Source of the DNA: Anaerolineales bacterium
GTDB lineage: Bacteria > Chloroflexota > Anaerolineae > Anaerolineales > UBA11858
NCBI GenBank assembly: GCA_028278545.1
Contig: JANQED010000128.1
Coordinates: forward strand, 103,942 to 167,941
Direction: 5' to 3'
DNA: 64,000 nt
Numbering within the stretch: position 1 is the first letter of the stretch; each line of letters starts with the position of its first letter. The position numbers and the translations under genes were made by a program. Under the pieces are notes generated by a model. It worked only from the letters and a program-made list of their open reading frames with translations, was not told the origin of the DNA and searched no databases. Shown here in pieces: positions 34,164 through 43,220 of the stretch.

Positions 34164-37100
34164 ATGCATTTGAAATCACTTGATCTTCAAGGCTACAAGA
34201 CTTTTGCTGGTCGCACTACTTTCGAGTTGGCTGAGCGGATTACCTGTATCGTGGGCCCGAATGGGTCGGGCAAGTCGAATATCGCCGATGCCATCCGGTG
34301 GGTCTTGGGGGAGCAATCATACAGCTTGTTACGCGGGAAAAAGACCGTCGATATGATCTTTCAAGGCTCGGAGCAGCGTTCTCGGGCCGGGATGGCTTTG
34401 GCGGAGATCGTCTTCGACAACCATAGTAACTGGCTGCCGGTGGATTTCTCGGAGGTTTCCATCAGTCGCCGGGCCTATCGAGATGGCAGCAATGAATATA
34501 TTCTCAACGGGCAGAAAGTCCGCCTGAAGGACATCACTGAATTATTGGGCAACTCTGGCCTCTCGGAGCGGACTTATACCATTATCGGCCAGGGATTAGT
34601 CGATTCAGCGCTTTCACTGCGCGCCGAAGAACGTCGCAGGCTCTTCGAAGAGGCCGCCGGCATCGGTTTGTATCGTGCTCGTCGGGAGGAGGCCCAGCGC
34701 CGTTTGGAGACCACCCGGCGGAATTTGGAGCGGGTGGGGGATATCCTTTCCGAATTGAAGCCCCGTTTGCGCAGTCTGGAACGACAGGCGCGGCGTGCCA
34801 TGCAACATGATCAAGTCAAAGATGATTTGCAGGTGTTATTGCGCGATTGGTATGGGTATCACTGGCATCGTGCCCAGCAGGACCTCAATGGAGCTAGGCG
34901 GACCTCGAAGCTACAGGAAGAGGCATTACTCGAGGCGCGCCACGAGCAGACAGAACTCGACCAAAAGATAACCGGCTTTCGCGAGCATATTCATGGGGTC
35001 AGGGCGCGTTTGGGTTCCTGGCATCGGGAATTGTCTCAATTGCATGCTCAGCGCGAGACCATCACACGGGAATTGGCCGTCTCCGATGAACGGGCGCGAT
35101 CGTTGAATACCCAGCGGCAAGATGCTTCAGATGAGCTGGCCCGCCTGGAAGAACAGATCGAGGTTTATCGAGAACGCCTGGCTGAGAGTGAAGCGGAAAC
35201 ACAGCGCCTGCAAAGTGAGTTAGATGCGTCCCAAGAGCGTGTTGACTCTGCCCATGACTTATTCGAGAAGCAACAGGCTGAACGCGCCCAGGCTGAAGAA
35301 GACATTCAAGCAGCCCAACAGCGATTGACGGAGCTTTCCACTCAGCAAACCCGTTTGGGGGCTCGCCTGACTGAATATCAAGCCCAGGCTGAACGCCAAG
35401 GTGAGGAAATGAGGGCGGTCGATCAGGCTGTTGAGCAGGTCGAGGGGACTTTTCAGAACGTAGAGTCTCGCCTAAAGGAGGCCGATCAAGCTTTTGAGAA
35501 GGTTTCTGAGGAGTGCCTTGAAGCGGAAAAGGCCCTGGAAGGCCATCGCCATCAGATCGCTCAGATTGAAGGTGAGCAGAAGAACAAACAGGATCAGAGC
35601 AGCGCACTCCAGACTGATCTGGCTCGTTTGGGTGCCCGGCTTGACGTTTTGGAGCAGGCTGAGAAGGCGCTTTCGGGGTATGACACGGGCACCCGTCTGT
35701 TGCTCAAATCCGCGCAGGCAGGCCAAATTGATGTTGCCCAAGGGGCTTTGAGCAGTCAACTGGATGTGCCGGAGGAATTGGAGAACGCGATCGCCGCTGC
35801 ATTGGGAGAGTATGTCGATGCAGTGCTGTTGAAGCACGAAAGCTCGATCGAAGAGGCCCTGGAGATCCTCCTGCGCGAGCCCTCCCGGGGGGCAATTCTA
35901 CCTCTAGATGCATTGGTGCCCCCTCCACCCATTCCCCCCCGATTTCGGGAGGGGGGCGAGGATGGGGTGATTGGGGTGGCTTCTGATCTGGTCCAGGCAC
36001 CTCCAGAACTTCGCCCCGCTGTGGATCTGCTTTTAGGCCAGACTTTAGTGGTCAAGGATCGCAAGGCAGCGCGGCGAGTGTTGTCAGCTGAGGCGGATGG
36101 CATCCAGGCGGTCACCCTGCGAGGGGAGGTCTTTTATGCCAGCGGGCCGGTGATGGTCAGAGGGACTGGCGCTTCCAGCACGCTCAGCCGTCCGCGCCAG
36201 CGGAGGAAGATCGCCGCTCAGATCGAAGAGCATGAAAATAAGATCACTTCTCTCAAGCGGCAAGCCGATCAGCTTGATGAGCGATTAGCGAGTGTGCAAT
36301 TGACTGAGGGCGAACTCGCGCGCGGCTTAGAGAGTCTTCAGCGTGAGGTGGAGAACGCTGATCGAACCAGGCGGGAAGTTGCTTTGGAGCATTCCCAGGC
36401 CCAGCAGCAGGTTGAATGGCAGCGTCAACGGCAGGCCAACCTGCGGGAAGAGATCACGGCCGGGGAAACAGAAACACGCCGAATTGCAGATCGATTGTCC
36501 GGTTTGGAGGGTGAAATCTCCCAAGCCCAAGAGGATCTCAAAGAGAAGCAATCCTCCCTGGGCGAATTTTCCCTGGAAGAATACCAGATGGAAGTCAGCC
36601 ATTGGAGTACCGAGGCTGCCGTAGCCGAGAAGGCGTTGGAAGCTGCCAAAGTCCGTTTGGCTGAGCGTCGTGCTGCGGTGGACGAGGCCCGGTCATCTTT
36701 GGAGGTTTTGCAGTCTAAAATAAATGCCTTTCAGACTGAAGTGGATGAGCTGGGGCTTGGAAAAGAGGCCTTGCGCGGTCGTGAGGTTGAAGTCATCGGA
36801 AAGGTGAGCGCGCTGCAAGCGCTGATTGATCCTGCCGAGGAGGAGTTGGCGACGGCCGAGTCTCGTCAGGATGAGATTTTGGTTGCAGAGGCCAAGGCCC
36901 GCAATCGTCTCAGTGCGGCGGACCGTCTCAACGCCCAGGCGCAATTAGCATTGACGCGCAAACAAGAAGATTTAGATCGTCTTAAAGAGCGCATCGAAGC
37001 CGATTTTGGTTTGGTCTCTTTTGAGTACGCGCCTAAGATATCGGGGCTGACCCCGCTGCCGTTTGAGGGGATGGTACAGCAGTTGCCGGTGGTGGTCGAT

Positions 37101-37766
37101 CTCCCTAAAGGCTTGGACGAGGCGATCAAGCAACAACGTGCTCAATTGCGGCGGATCGGCGCTGTTAATCCTGAGGCTCAAAGTGAGTACGAAGAAGTCA
37201 GCGAGCGTTTTACGTTCATGACAACTCAGGTGGAAGACCTCAAGAAGGCTGAAGGGGATATCAAGCAGGTCATTGCCGAGCTGGATGTGTTGATGGAACG
37301 CGAGTTCCGGATCACTTTTGATGCCGTTGCCAAGGAGTTCCGCGAGATTTTCAGCCGTCTTTTTGGGGGTGGGGCTGCCCAATTGATCTTGACCGATCCC
37401 GACAATATGACCGAAACCGGCATCGATATCGAAGCGCGTTTGCCGGGGCGGCGTACGCAGGGTTTGTCGCTGCTTTCCGGTGGTGAGCGTAGCCTGACCG
37501 CCACGGCGCTGGTCTTTGCGCTGCTGAGAGTGTCGCCAACCCCCTTCTGCGTGCTCGATGAAGTCGATGCCATGTTGGATGAAGCCAATGTGGGACGCTT
37601 TCGTGAACTCTTGAGCGAATTGGCTCAAAACACCCAATTCATCGTGATCACCCACAACCGCAATACCGTTCAGGCCGCCGATGTGATCTACGGTGTTACG
37701 ATGGGGCGTGACTCGGTCAGTCAGGTGATTTCACTGAAACTGGACGAAGTTGCAGAGGTTGTCTAG
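34164..37766 (+). CDS. smc: Chromosome segregation protein SMC
   Basis: 1200 residues, the usual length. N-terminal Walker A is GPNGSGKSNIADAIRWVLGE; a first coiled coil runs to about residue 500; the hinge is about 505-670; a second coil runs to about 1000; the C-terminal head has the signature LSGGERSLTATALVFALL and Walker B with CVLDEVDAMLDEANV. It forms condensin with ScpA and ScpB (not in window). An odd Pro/Arg/Gly-rich insert (LVPPPPIPPRFREGGEDG) in the hinge at about residue 585 is encoded by a GC hairpin. Confidence 0.97.
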   Translation: MHLKSLDLQGYKTFAGRTTFELAERITCIVGPNGSGKSNIADAIRWVLGEQSYSLLRGKKTVDMIFQGSEQRSRAGMALAEIVFDNHSNWLPVDFSEVSISRRAYRDGSNEYILNGQKVRLKDITELLGNSGLSERTYTIIGQGLVDSALSLRAEERRRLFEEAAGIGLYRARREEAQRRLETTRRNLERVGDILSELKPRLRSLERQARRAMQHDQVKDDLQVLLRDWYGYHWHRAQQDLNGARRTSKLQEEALLEARHEQTELDQKITGFREHIHGVRARLGSWHRELSQLHAQRETITRELAVSDERARSLNTQRQDASDELARLEEQIEVYRERLAESEAETQRLQSELDASQERVDSAHDLFEKQQAERAQAEEDIQAAQQRLTELSTQQTRLGARLTEYQAQAERQGEEMRAVDQAVEQVEGTFQNVESRLKEADQAFEKVSEECLEAEKALEGHRHQIAQIEGEQKNKQDQSSALQTDLARLGARLDVLEQAEKALSGYDTGTRLLLKSAQAGQIDVAQGALSSQLDVPEELENAIAAALGEYVDAVLLKHESSIEEALEILLREPSRGAILPLDALVPPPPIPPRFREGGEDGVIGVASDLVQAPPELRPAVDLLLGQTLVVKDRKAARRVLSAEADGIQAVTLRGEVFYASGPVMVRGTGASSTLSRPRQRRKIAAQIEEHENKITSLKRQADQLDERLASVQLTEGELARGLESLQREVENADRTRREVALEHSQAQQQVEWQRQRQANLREEITAGETETRRIADRLSGLEGEISQAQEDLKEKQSSLGEFSLEEYQMEVSHWSTEAAVAEKALEAAKVRLAERRAAVDEARSSLEVLQSKINAFQTEVDELGLGKEALRGREVEVIGKVSALQALIDPAEEELATAESRQDEILVAEAKARNRLSAADRLNAQAQLALTRKQEDLDRLKERIEADFGLVSFEYAPKISGLTPLPFEGMVQQLPVVVDLPKGLDEAIKQQRAQLRRIGAVNPEAQSEYEEVSERFTFMTTQVEDLKKAEGDIKQVIAELDVLMEREFRITFDAVAKEFREIFSRLFGGGAAQLILTDPDNMTETGIDIEARLPGRRTQGLSLLSGGERSLTATALVFALLRVSPTPFCVLDEVDAMLDEANVGRFRELLSELAQNTQFIVITHNRNTVQAADVIYGVTMGRDSVSQVISLKLDEVAEVV
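35924..35977. repeat. GC-rich inverted repeat inside the smc hinge codons
   Basis: CACCCATTCCCCCC and, after GATTTCGGGA, GGGGGGCGAGGATGGGGTG form imperfect arms. It is read in frame and encodes the Pro/Arg/Gly-rich insert. It has the look of an intergenic palindromic repeat that landed in the gene. Confidence 0.5.
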
Positions 37767-37809
37767 AGGCGACGGGCGTTGGGTAGCGTACTGATCTGGG
37801 AGAAATCAG

Positions 37810-38526
37810 ATGGAGCGTGTTGACGGGCGGCGGCCCGACCAGATCCGGCAGGTCACCTTGAGCCCGGGTTATGTGGTGTTTCCGGAAGGGTCGGCATTGA
37901 TCGCCGTGGGGGGCACCAAAGTGCTGTGCAATGTCACCGTCGAGGAGGGCGTTCCGCGCTGGAAGGAATCGCAAGGCCTCCCGGGAGGCTGGGTCACGGG
38001 CGAGTACGCCCTGTTGCCCCGCTCCACCCATGTGCGCACGGCACGGGAGACGCGCGGTTTGCGTGGGCGAACGCAAGAGATCAAACGATTGATCGGGCGC
38101 AGTTTGCGGGCCAGCGTGGATTTGGAGAAATTGGGCAAACGGACTTGTATTATTGACTGTGATGTCATTCAGGCTGACGGTGGGACGCGCACCGCGGCGA
38201 TCACCGGGGGATATATCGCCCTGAAAATGGCCTTGCAGACCTTCGTTGAGGCTGGTGAGGTGGCCCCAGACGTGTTCAAGCCCCCGGTGGCGGCGATCAG
38301 CGTGGGTGTGGTTGAAGGGGTACCCCTGCTCGATTTGTGCTACAGCGAAGATGTGGCTGCCGAGGTGGATGTCAATGTGGTGATGAACGCCCGAGGCGAG
38401 TTCATCGAGGTGCAGGGTACCGCCGAAGGCGATCCCTTCTCTCGCAGCACGATGGACGCCATGCTTGATCTGGCCGAAAAAGGGATCGAGGAGTTGTTTG
38501 TGATCCAACGGGCGGCTTTTGAATAG
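37810..38526 (+). CDS. rph: Ribonuclease PH
   Basis: 238 residues. RVDGRRPDQIRQVTLSPGY, VLCNVTVEEGVPRW, GWVTGEYALLPRSTHVR and CDVIQADGGTRTAAITGG are characteristic, with the phosphate-binding Arg and catalytic Asp region intact. It trims tRNA 3' ends by phosphorolysis. It starts 43 bases after smc. Confidence 0.96.
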   Translation: MERVDGRRPDQIRQVTLSPGYVVFPEGSALIAVGGTKVLCNVTVEEGVPRWKESQGLPGGWVTGEYALLPRSTHVRTARETRGLRGRTQEIKRLIGRSLRASVDLEKLGKRTCIIDCDVIQADGGTRTAAITGGYIALKMALQTFVEAGEVAPDVFKPPVAAISVGVVEGVPLLDLCYSEDVAAEVDVNVVMNARGEFIEVQGTAEGDPFSRSTMDAMLDLAEKGIEELFVIQRAAFE

Positions 38527-38580
38527 GTTGCTATCGTACCTTGGTTTCCAATTTCGTCATTGGCCTAGTAAAACAGACAA

Positions 38581-38616
38581 TCAAAAGGGATAGGCTCGAT
38601 CAGCCTATCCTTTTGA
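38581..38616. terminator. Bidirectional terminator between rph and the foldase gene
   Basis: TCAAAAGG-ATAGGCT pairs with AGCCTATCCTTTTGA over 15 bp with one bulged G, flanked by A and T runs that suit both directions. Confidence 0.85.
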
Positions 38617-38666
38617 ATTTCAGTATTTCACAAAACCCCGGTGCGAGGGATTCTTGAAGTGAAGGT

Positions 38667-39968
38667 CTACGGTAGCAGTAAATGCGCAGGAATGGTAGGT
38701 TCGGTGGGGACTTCTTCACTCCAATAGTCGGCGATAACGACGTCTGTGGAGTCGCGCTGTTCTGCCAGCCAAACCTGGAAAGTTTGCTGTCTGATTTGTA
38801 CTAAGCGTTCATTGGAGATGGGGCGAACTTCACGGCCTAATACCTGGATGACGTGCCATCCAAAGGTGGATTCGACCGGCTCACTGATCTCGCCGACATC
38901 CAGGCTGAAGGCGGCTTCCTCGAAAGGAGCAACCATCTGACCAGCCCCAAACCATCCCAGGTCGCCGCCGAGCGCGCCGCTGCCGGTATCGGTGGATAGC
39001 TCCTGGGCTAACTCGGCGAACCCTTCGCCGGCCTCCAGTCTTTCATAAACCTGAGTGGTTTCTTCTTCCTCAGCCAGCAGAATGTGTCGTGCCCAAACCT
39101 GTTCTTCTTCGGCCTCGATATCCGCGCTGAGGGCCTCAAGCACTTTTTCCTGATACAGGTCGGACTGGATCAACCAGCGCAGTTCTTCCTCGGTGACATT
39201 GGCATAAGAGTCGATGTAGCTGAGGTAGTCCTGGAGTTGGGCCTGATAAGCGTCTTCGGTGATTACCGTGGGGGTTGGGAGTGCCGGGGTGGGCTCTGCC
39301 TCGGTTCCCTCGGCATCAGTTCCCTCTGCGTCGCTCTGCTCGGCTTCTGTGGGTTCCGCTTCAGCGGTGGGGGTTTCGGTTGGCTCTTGCGGCACCAAAG
39401 TCAACTGCAAGGACGTCAGCGTCGAAGTAGGGATGGCACCCACCGTGGGAACGGTTGTGGGAGTCCCTTCTGGATAGTAAAGGAAGAAGTTCTCTGCGAT
39501 ATATTTGTCGACTTCTGCATCGCTGACGGTGATGCCCCGTCGTTCAGCCTCCTGCCGGATGAAAATGTCTGCGACAACCTCGTCGATGACCGCCGCTCCC
39601 AAAAATGCGGGTTCAAGCTGGAATTGGATTTGACGCAGGTTATTCTCGATCAAAGATCGTGTGCTTTCATCCCCAAAGGTTTGCATGAAGCTGTAATAAT
39701 TGGCGTACTGGTTCACCAATTGGAACCGTTTGAAGCGCGCCCAGGTTTGGAACTCGGCGATGGACACTTCCGTTTCGCCGACGGTCACGACGGGTTTTTG
39801 GGGCTCAAGGATGCCTTCTTTGATCAAACCAAATGCTGTGATGGCGATCACTATAACCCCAATGGCGATTGCTCCGATGGTGATGGCGCGTCGTTGCAGT
39901 TCTTCGCGTTCGATGCGGGCCAAGTTTTTGCGGCTGGTTATCGTTACTCTACGTTTCTGTTTTGCCAT
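38667..39968 (-). CDS. Membrane-anchored parvulin-type peptidyl-prolyl isomerase (PrsA/SurA-like)
   Basis: 433 residues. A basic cytoplasmic start and one transmembrane helix (ITIGAIAIGVIVIAITAFGLI) are followed by a SurA N-like chaperone region, an acidic repeat linker with tandem DAEGT units (about residues 205-240), and a parvulin domain: VWARHILLAEEEE, TDTGSGALGGDLGWFGAGQMVAPFEEAAF, FGWHVIQVLGRE. It assists folding of exported proteins outside the membrane. The Thr/Pro/Glu linker is typical of cell-wall side spacers. Confidence 0.9.
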   Translation of the reverse strand: MAKQKRRVTITSRKNLARIEREELQRRAITIGAIAIGVIVIAITAFGLIKEGILEPQKPVVTVGETEVSIAEFQTWARFKRFQLVNQYANYYSFMQTFGDESTRSLIENNLRQIQFQLEPAFLGAAVIDEVVADIFIRQEAERRGITVSDAEVDKYIAENFFLYYPEGTPTTVPTVGAIPTSTLTSLQLTLVPQEPTETPTAEAEPTEAEQSDAEGTDAEGTEAEPTPALPTPTVITEDAYQAQLQDYLSYIDSYANVTEEELRWLIQSDLYQEKVLEALSADIEAEEEQVWARHILLAEEEETTQVYERLEAGEGFAELAQELSTDTGSGALGGDLGWFGAGQMVAPFEEAAFSLDVGEISEPVESTFGWHVIQVLGREVRPISNERLVQIRQQTFQVWLAEQRDSTDVVIADYWSEEVPTEPTIPAHLLLP

Positions 39969-39990
39969 ATTCTCGCTCTACTTCAACAAC

Positions 39991-40024
39991 AAAAAGGGGC
40001 ATAGAGTTGTTGGCCCTATGCCCC
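39991..40024 (-). terminator. Terminator after rpsF-ssb-rpsR
   Basis: A 9-bp stem (GGGGCATAG with CTATGCCCC, 40024 to 39996) followed by TTTTT on the minus strand, 19 bases after the rpsR stop. Confidence 0.85.
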
Positions 40025-40042
40025 GGTTATCGTTCGATGTGA

Positions 40043-40297
40043 TTAACGCAGGACTTCGCCAACGAATGGCAGCAATGCTATATGGCGAGCGCGTTTGATC
40101 GCGTTAGTGACTTTGCGTTGGTGTTTGGCGCAGTTGCCGGTTTGTCTGCGAGGGCGGATTTTTCCGTCTTCGTGTACAAATTGACGCAGCAAATCGACAT
40201 CCTTGTAGTTGATGACGATGCTTTTATCTGCGCAAAAGCGGCAGTTCCTGGGGCGGAAAAATCGCCGCTGCCGCCGCTGTCTTCGGAATTGGCTCAC
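40043..40297 (-). CDS. rpsR: Ribosomal protein bS18
   Basis: 84 residues. [20 protein letters not shown] and [25 protein letters not shown] are the conserved core; the CRFC plus NCAKH Cys set marks the zinc-binding form. It pairs with bS6 on the 30S platform. Last gene of the rpsF operon. Confidence 0.96.
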   Translation of the reverse strand: MSQFRRQRRQRRFFRPRNCRFCADKSIVINYKDVDLLRQFVHEDGKIRPRRQTGNCAKHQRKVTNAIKRARHIALLPFVGEVLR

Positions 40298-40345
40298 GTT
40301 TCGTACTCCTATTTCTTCTATATGGAGGTGCTGATTAGGTCGCGC

Positions 40346-40735
40346 TTAGAAGGGGAATTCATCCTCAACGGGTTCCTCATCGGGAATTTCCTCGTCTGAG
40401 CGGCGATCGCCGAGCATGATCATTTCGTTGGCTACGACTTCAACCGAGGTGTGTTTGGTGCCGTTGGAATCTTCCCAGCGTCGGGATTGCAAACGTCCCT
40501 CGATGTAAACTTGCTGACCTTTGACGAGATATTGGTTGCAGATTTCAGCCAGTTTGTTCCAGGCGACCACGTTGAACCATTCGGTGTCTTTACGCCTTTC
40601 CCCATCCGAGGTGGTCCAACTGCGGTTGGTAGCCACGCTGAAGGTTGCCACCGGACGACCGGAGGGGGTGTAGCGCATCTCAGGGTCTCTCCCAAGATGG
40701 CCGATGATCATAACTTTATTTAAGCCTCGGCTCAT
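40346..40735 (-). CDS. ssb: Single-stranded DNA-binding protein
   Basis: 129 residues, one OB fold (KVMIIGHLGRDPEMRYTPSG, RRKDTEWFNVVAWNKLAEI, QVYIEGRLQSRRWED) and an acidic tail that ends DEFPF, the partner-recruiting tip. Located between rpsF and rpsR, as in many bacteria. Confidence 0.96.
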   Translation of the reverse strand: MSRGLNKVMIIGHLGRDPEMRYTPSGRPVATFSVATNRSWTTSDGERRKDTEWFNVVAWNKLAEICNQYLVKGQQVYIEGRLQSRRWEDSNGTKHTSVEVVANEMIMLGDRRSDEEIPDEEPVEDEFPF

Positions 40736-40750
40736 GTCAGCCTCCTGTGC

Positions 40751-41038
40751 TTACTCATCAATAGATGTGATCAAAAAACGCATCACAGGTTCTAAGAACC
40801 GGAGATTGCGTTCCAACTCAGTGACGAAGTCTGAGGGGATGGTGATCTGTAACAGAAAATATTGGCCGTTATTCTGTTTTCGAATGGGATAGGCCAGTTT
40901 GCGTTTTCCCCAGGGGTCAACCTTGTCAACCGATCCCCCAGCTTCTGTGATCCAGCCCTTGATCCTTTCGACAGCGTCATTTGTTGCTGCTTCATCCAGG
41001 TCCGGGTGGATGATGAAGACGAGTTCGTATTCGCGCAT
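40751..41038 (-). CDS. rpsF: Ribosomal protein bS6
   Basis: 95 residues: MREYELVFIIHPDLDEAA opens, and VDPWGKRKLAYPIRKQNNGQYFLLQ and RNLRFLEPVMRFL complete the ferredoxin-like fold. AGGAGG precedes the ATG. Confidence 0.96.
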   Translation of the reverse strand: MREYELVFIIHPDLDEAATNDAVERIKGWITEAGGSVDKVDPWGKRKLAYPIRKQNNGQYFLLQITIPSDFVTELERNLRFLEPVMRFLITSIDE

Positions 41039-41047
41039 AAGTACCTC

Positions 41048-41132
41048 CTTTCCACGGGATTGCCCTCAGCGCCGCGAATGCGCCAAGAGCGGAAAGCTGC
41101 GCAAGGATAACATGAAGCCAAAAATTTGTGAA
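41048..41132 (-). promoter_or_regulatory. rpsF operon promoter and leader
   Basis: Minus-strand TTCACA (41132-41127), 17 bases, TATCCT (41109-41104). In the leader, CTTTCC (41096-41091) can pair with GGAAAG (41053-41048), which overlaps the Shine-Dalgarno. That could allow translational control by bS6:bS18, but the known motif was not matched in detail. Confidence 0.4.
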
Positions 41133-41144
41133 GTGCCTGAAACG

Positions 41145-41182
41145 AAAAAAGGAGCCAGAGGGCGAGCGGCCCCGGCTCCTTT
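41145..41182 (-). terminator. Terminator after the SufT-like gene
   Basis: AAAGGAGCC (41148-41156) pairs with GGCTCCTTT (41174-41182), and six U follow on the minus strand. Confidence 0.8.
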
Positions 41183-41199
41183 CTATACAAGGTTTTTGA

Positions 41200-41547
41200 C
41201 TAGAATAATCCCCAATCAGCCCCGACACCCTCTTCCATATAACTTGGGTCCCAATATTCCATGCCCATTTCGATGGTAGTGGGTTTTTCGACCGCGCTTT
41301 CTGCCTTTGAACGGGTGCTCTCTAGTAGGGCGGGGGCATAGGGGCAAAAGGGCGTGGTCATGATCATGACCACATGGGCGCTGTCTTCCTCAGCATTGAT
41401 GCTGACATCGCGGACCAGGCCCAATTCCATGATATTTAACCCAATTTCTGGGTCCATCACCTGACGAAAGGCCTCATCGAGCAGGGCGATCATTTCTGGG
41501 TGACTTTCTTCAACTTGCCATGTGGGGCGGGGGCGTACAGAACTCAT
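41200..41547 (-). CDS. SufT/PaaD-like (MIP18/DUF59) Fe-S assembly factor
   Basis: 115 residues, one DUF59 domain: EAFRQVMDPEIGLNIMELGLVRDV, then a TTPFCPYAPALLESTRSKAE segment with the conserved TxPxCP. This family assists maturation of Fe-S proteins. It overlaps the SufR-like gene by four bases, so regulator and assembly factor are co-expressed. The C-terminus is short. Confidence 0.88.
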   Translation of the reverse strand: MSSVRPRPTWQVEESHPEMIALLDEAFRQVMDPEIGLNIMELGLVRDVSINAEEDSAHVVMIMTTPFCPYAPALLESTRSKAESAVEKPTTIEMGMEYWDPSYMEEGVGADWGLF

Positions 41548-42182
41548 GGATTGCTCTCAGTTTCTTCAGCATCGGGCACAATATATGTGCAGTAGGAATC
41601 CCCATTGAGGATACATTTCACTTTTTCGATGGGGACGGATAACATATTGGAAATCAAGGTTTCGTCCACGGCACACACTTCGGGATGGGATTGACCGACA
41701 TGGTAGTAAGGACAATTGACCTCACGGATGTGGTAACCGTTATCTTTGTGTTCCCATTCCATGGTGAAGCCTTCCGTACCCAGGAGGTCTTGAATGATAT
41801 CCAACCGCTCTTCGATGGGGAGGTCATCTAGTTCCAAATCGGAAGCGTAGTCCGCAGCCAGATCATCTGCCATTTGGGTAAATAGCTCACCGACCAAAGG
41901 CTCTGGCAGGGTTTCTTTGAGCTGTTTCAATAATCGGACGGTCAGTTTCAAATAGCGGCTGGGAAATTGCTCCATCCCCTTATCGGTCAAGAAATAGACC
42001 AGGCGCGGTCTTCCCACGCCGTGCCGCTCCTCTTCCGATGCAACCAAACCAGTGGCTTCCAACTTGTTGACATGGTGTCGCACCGAAATCGGGTTTATGC
42101 CCACCGCTTCGGCCAGATCGTTGATGGTGCAGCGTTGGCGGGTGAGCAGGGTTTTGAGCACTTTCTCACGGGTATTCGACAT
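41544..42182 (-). CDS. sufR: SufR-like iron-sulfur transcriptional regulator
   Basis: 212 residues. A winged helix occupies residues 1-75 (CTINDLAEAVGINPISVRHHVNKLEATGLV, then GRPRLVYFLTDKG). In the C-terminal part, C157, C170, C190 and C198 give the spacing C-x12-C-x19-C-x7-C, suited to bind a cluster; the first interval equals that of cyanobacterial SufR. It is expected to repress the divergent suf operon when its cluster is present. Its own promoter is TTGACA-N17-TATACT at 42249-42221. Confidence 0.85.
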   Translation of the reverse strand: MSNTREKVLKTLLTRQRCTINDLAEAVGINPISVRHHVNKLEATGLVASEEERHGVGRPRLVYFLTDKGMEQFPSRYLKLTVRLLKQLKETLPEPLVGELFTQMADDLAADYASDLELDDLPIEERLDIIQDLLGTEGFTMEWEHKDNGYHIREVNCPYYHVGQSHPEVCAVDETLISNMLSVPIEKVKCILNGDSYCTYIVPDAEETESNP

Positions 42183-42220
42183 GATAAACCTTGAAAAGAC
42201 TCATCCGAATTGCGGAAGTC

Positions 42221-42249
42221 AGTATACCATTCGCATATGCTCTTGTCAA
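42221..42249 (-). promoter_or_regulatory. Promoter of the sufR-sufT unit
   Basis: Minus-strand TTGACA (42249-42244), 17-base spacer, TATACT (42226-42221). The -35 box lies in the left arm of the inverted repeat. Confidence 0.75.
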
Positions 42250-42281
42250 TAATTTATATGAAATTTATCTAAAATATTGAC
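42245..42281. promoter_or_regulatory. Candidate SufR operator
   Basis: Inverted arms GTCAATAATTT (42245-42255) and AAAATATTGAC (42271-42281) match at 10 of 11 positions with a 15-base centre. Each arm contains the -35 box of one of the two divergent promoters, so a bound regulator could block both. Part of the symmetry follows from the two -35 boxes themselves. Confidence 0.5.
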
Positions 42282-42305
42282 CTAATTATCACTGCGTGCT
42301 ATAAT
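42277..42305 (+). promoter_or_regulatory. Promoter of the sufCBD operon
   Basis: TTGACC (42277-42282), 17-base spacer, TATAAT (42300-42305). It leaves a leader of about 60 bases before sufC. Confidence 0.8.
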
Positions 42306-42370
42306 ATCGGCCGCACGAAAGAAACAAAGTCGGCTGGCGTTTCACGCCTCCGCATCAAGGAGCAATCTAA

Positions 42371-43144
42371 ATGTCTGAGTTGGTCATTAAGAACTTGCAA
42401 GTCAATGTTGCAGATACTGAAATTCTCAAAGGTGTTGATCTCACCATCCGTAAGGGCGAGATTCACGCCATTATGGGCCCCAACGGCACTGGAAAATCTA
42501 CTTTGGCCTATGCCCTGATGGGACATCCCAATTATGAGGTTGCAGGCGGCGAGGTGATCTACAAAGGTGAGAATATCCTGGAACTGGAGCCGGACGAACG
42601 TTCTCACTTAGGGTTGTACCTTGCTTTCCAATATCCGGTTGCCGTCCCAGGCGTAACCGTGGCAAATTTCCTCCGTACAGCGATCAATGCCCATCGAAAA
42701 GCTGCTGATCAGGAAGATAAGGGGATTCCGATTCCTGAGTTTCGCAAGATGCTCAAGGAGCGTATGGACCTCTTGAAGATGGATCACTCCTTTGCCGGTC
42801 GTTATCTCAATGAGGGTTTTTCGGGTGGTGAGAAGAAGCGTGCGGAGATTCTGCAGATGGCGACCCTGAGCCCTGAGATCGCCATTCTCGACGAGACCGA
42901 CTCTGGTTTGGACATCGATGCCCTGCGAATTGTCTCGGAAGGGGTCAACGCCCTCCGCGGCAGCGATTTTGGCGCTTTAGTGATTACCCACTATCAGCGG
43001 ATTTTGAACTATATCCATCCCGACTTCGTGCACGTCATGCTAGATGGGCGCGTGGTCGAGTCCGGCGGCCCCGAGCTGGCCTTGAAGCTTGAGGAGCAAG
43101 GATACGATTGGTTGCGCGAGAAGTATGGGCAGGTAGTTGCATAG
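42371..43144 (+). CDS. sufC: Fe-S cluster assembly ATPase SufC
   Basis: 257 residues. Walker A is [17 protein letters not shown], the signature is [17 protein letters not shown] and Walker B is [15 protein letters not shown], with DSGLD typical of Suf[11 protein letters not shown] is the Q-loop. It powers the SufBCD scaffold. AAGGAG lies before the ATG. Confidence 0.97.
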   Translation: MSELVIKNLQVNVADTEILKGVDLTIRKGEIHAIMGPNGTGKSTLAYALMGHPNYEVAGGEVIYKGENILELEPDERSHLGLYLAFQYPVAVPGVTVANFLRTAINAHRKAADQEDKGIPIPEFRKMLKERMDLLKMDHSFAGRYLNEGFSGGEKKRAEILQMATLSPEIAILDETDSGLDIDALRIVSEGVNALRGSDFGALVITHYQRILNYIHPDFVHVMLDGRVVESGGPELALKLEEQGYDWLREKYGQVVA

Positions 43145-43220
43145 TCTGGTAGTCTACTCGTCAAACTTATTGGTATCTGGTGATGACAAGATGACGGACT
43201 GATCGACAAAGGAACGAGTT

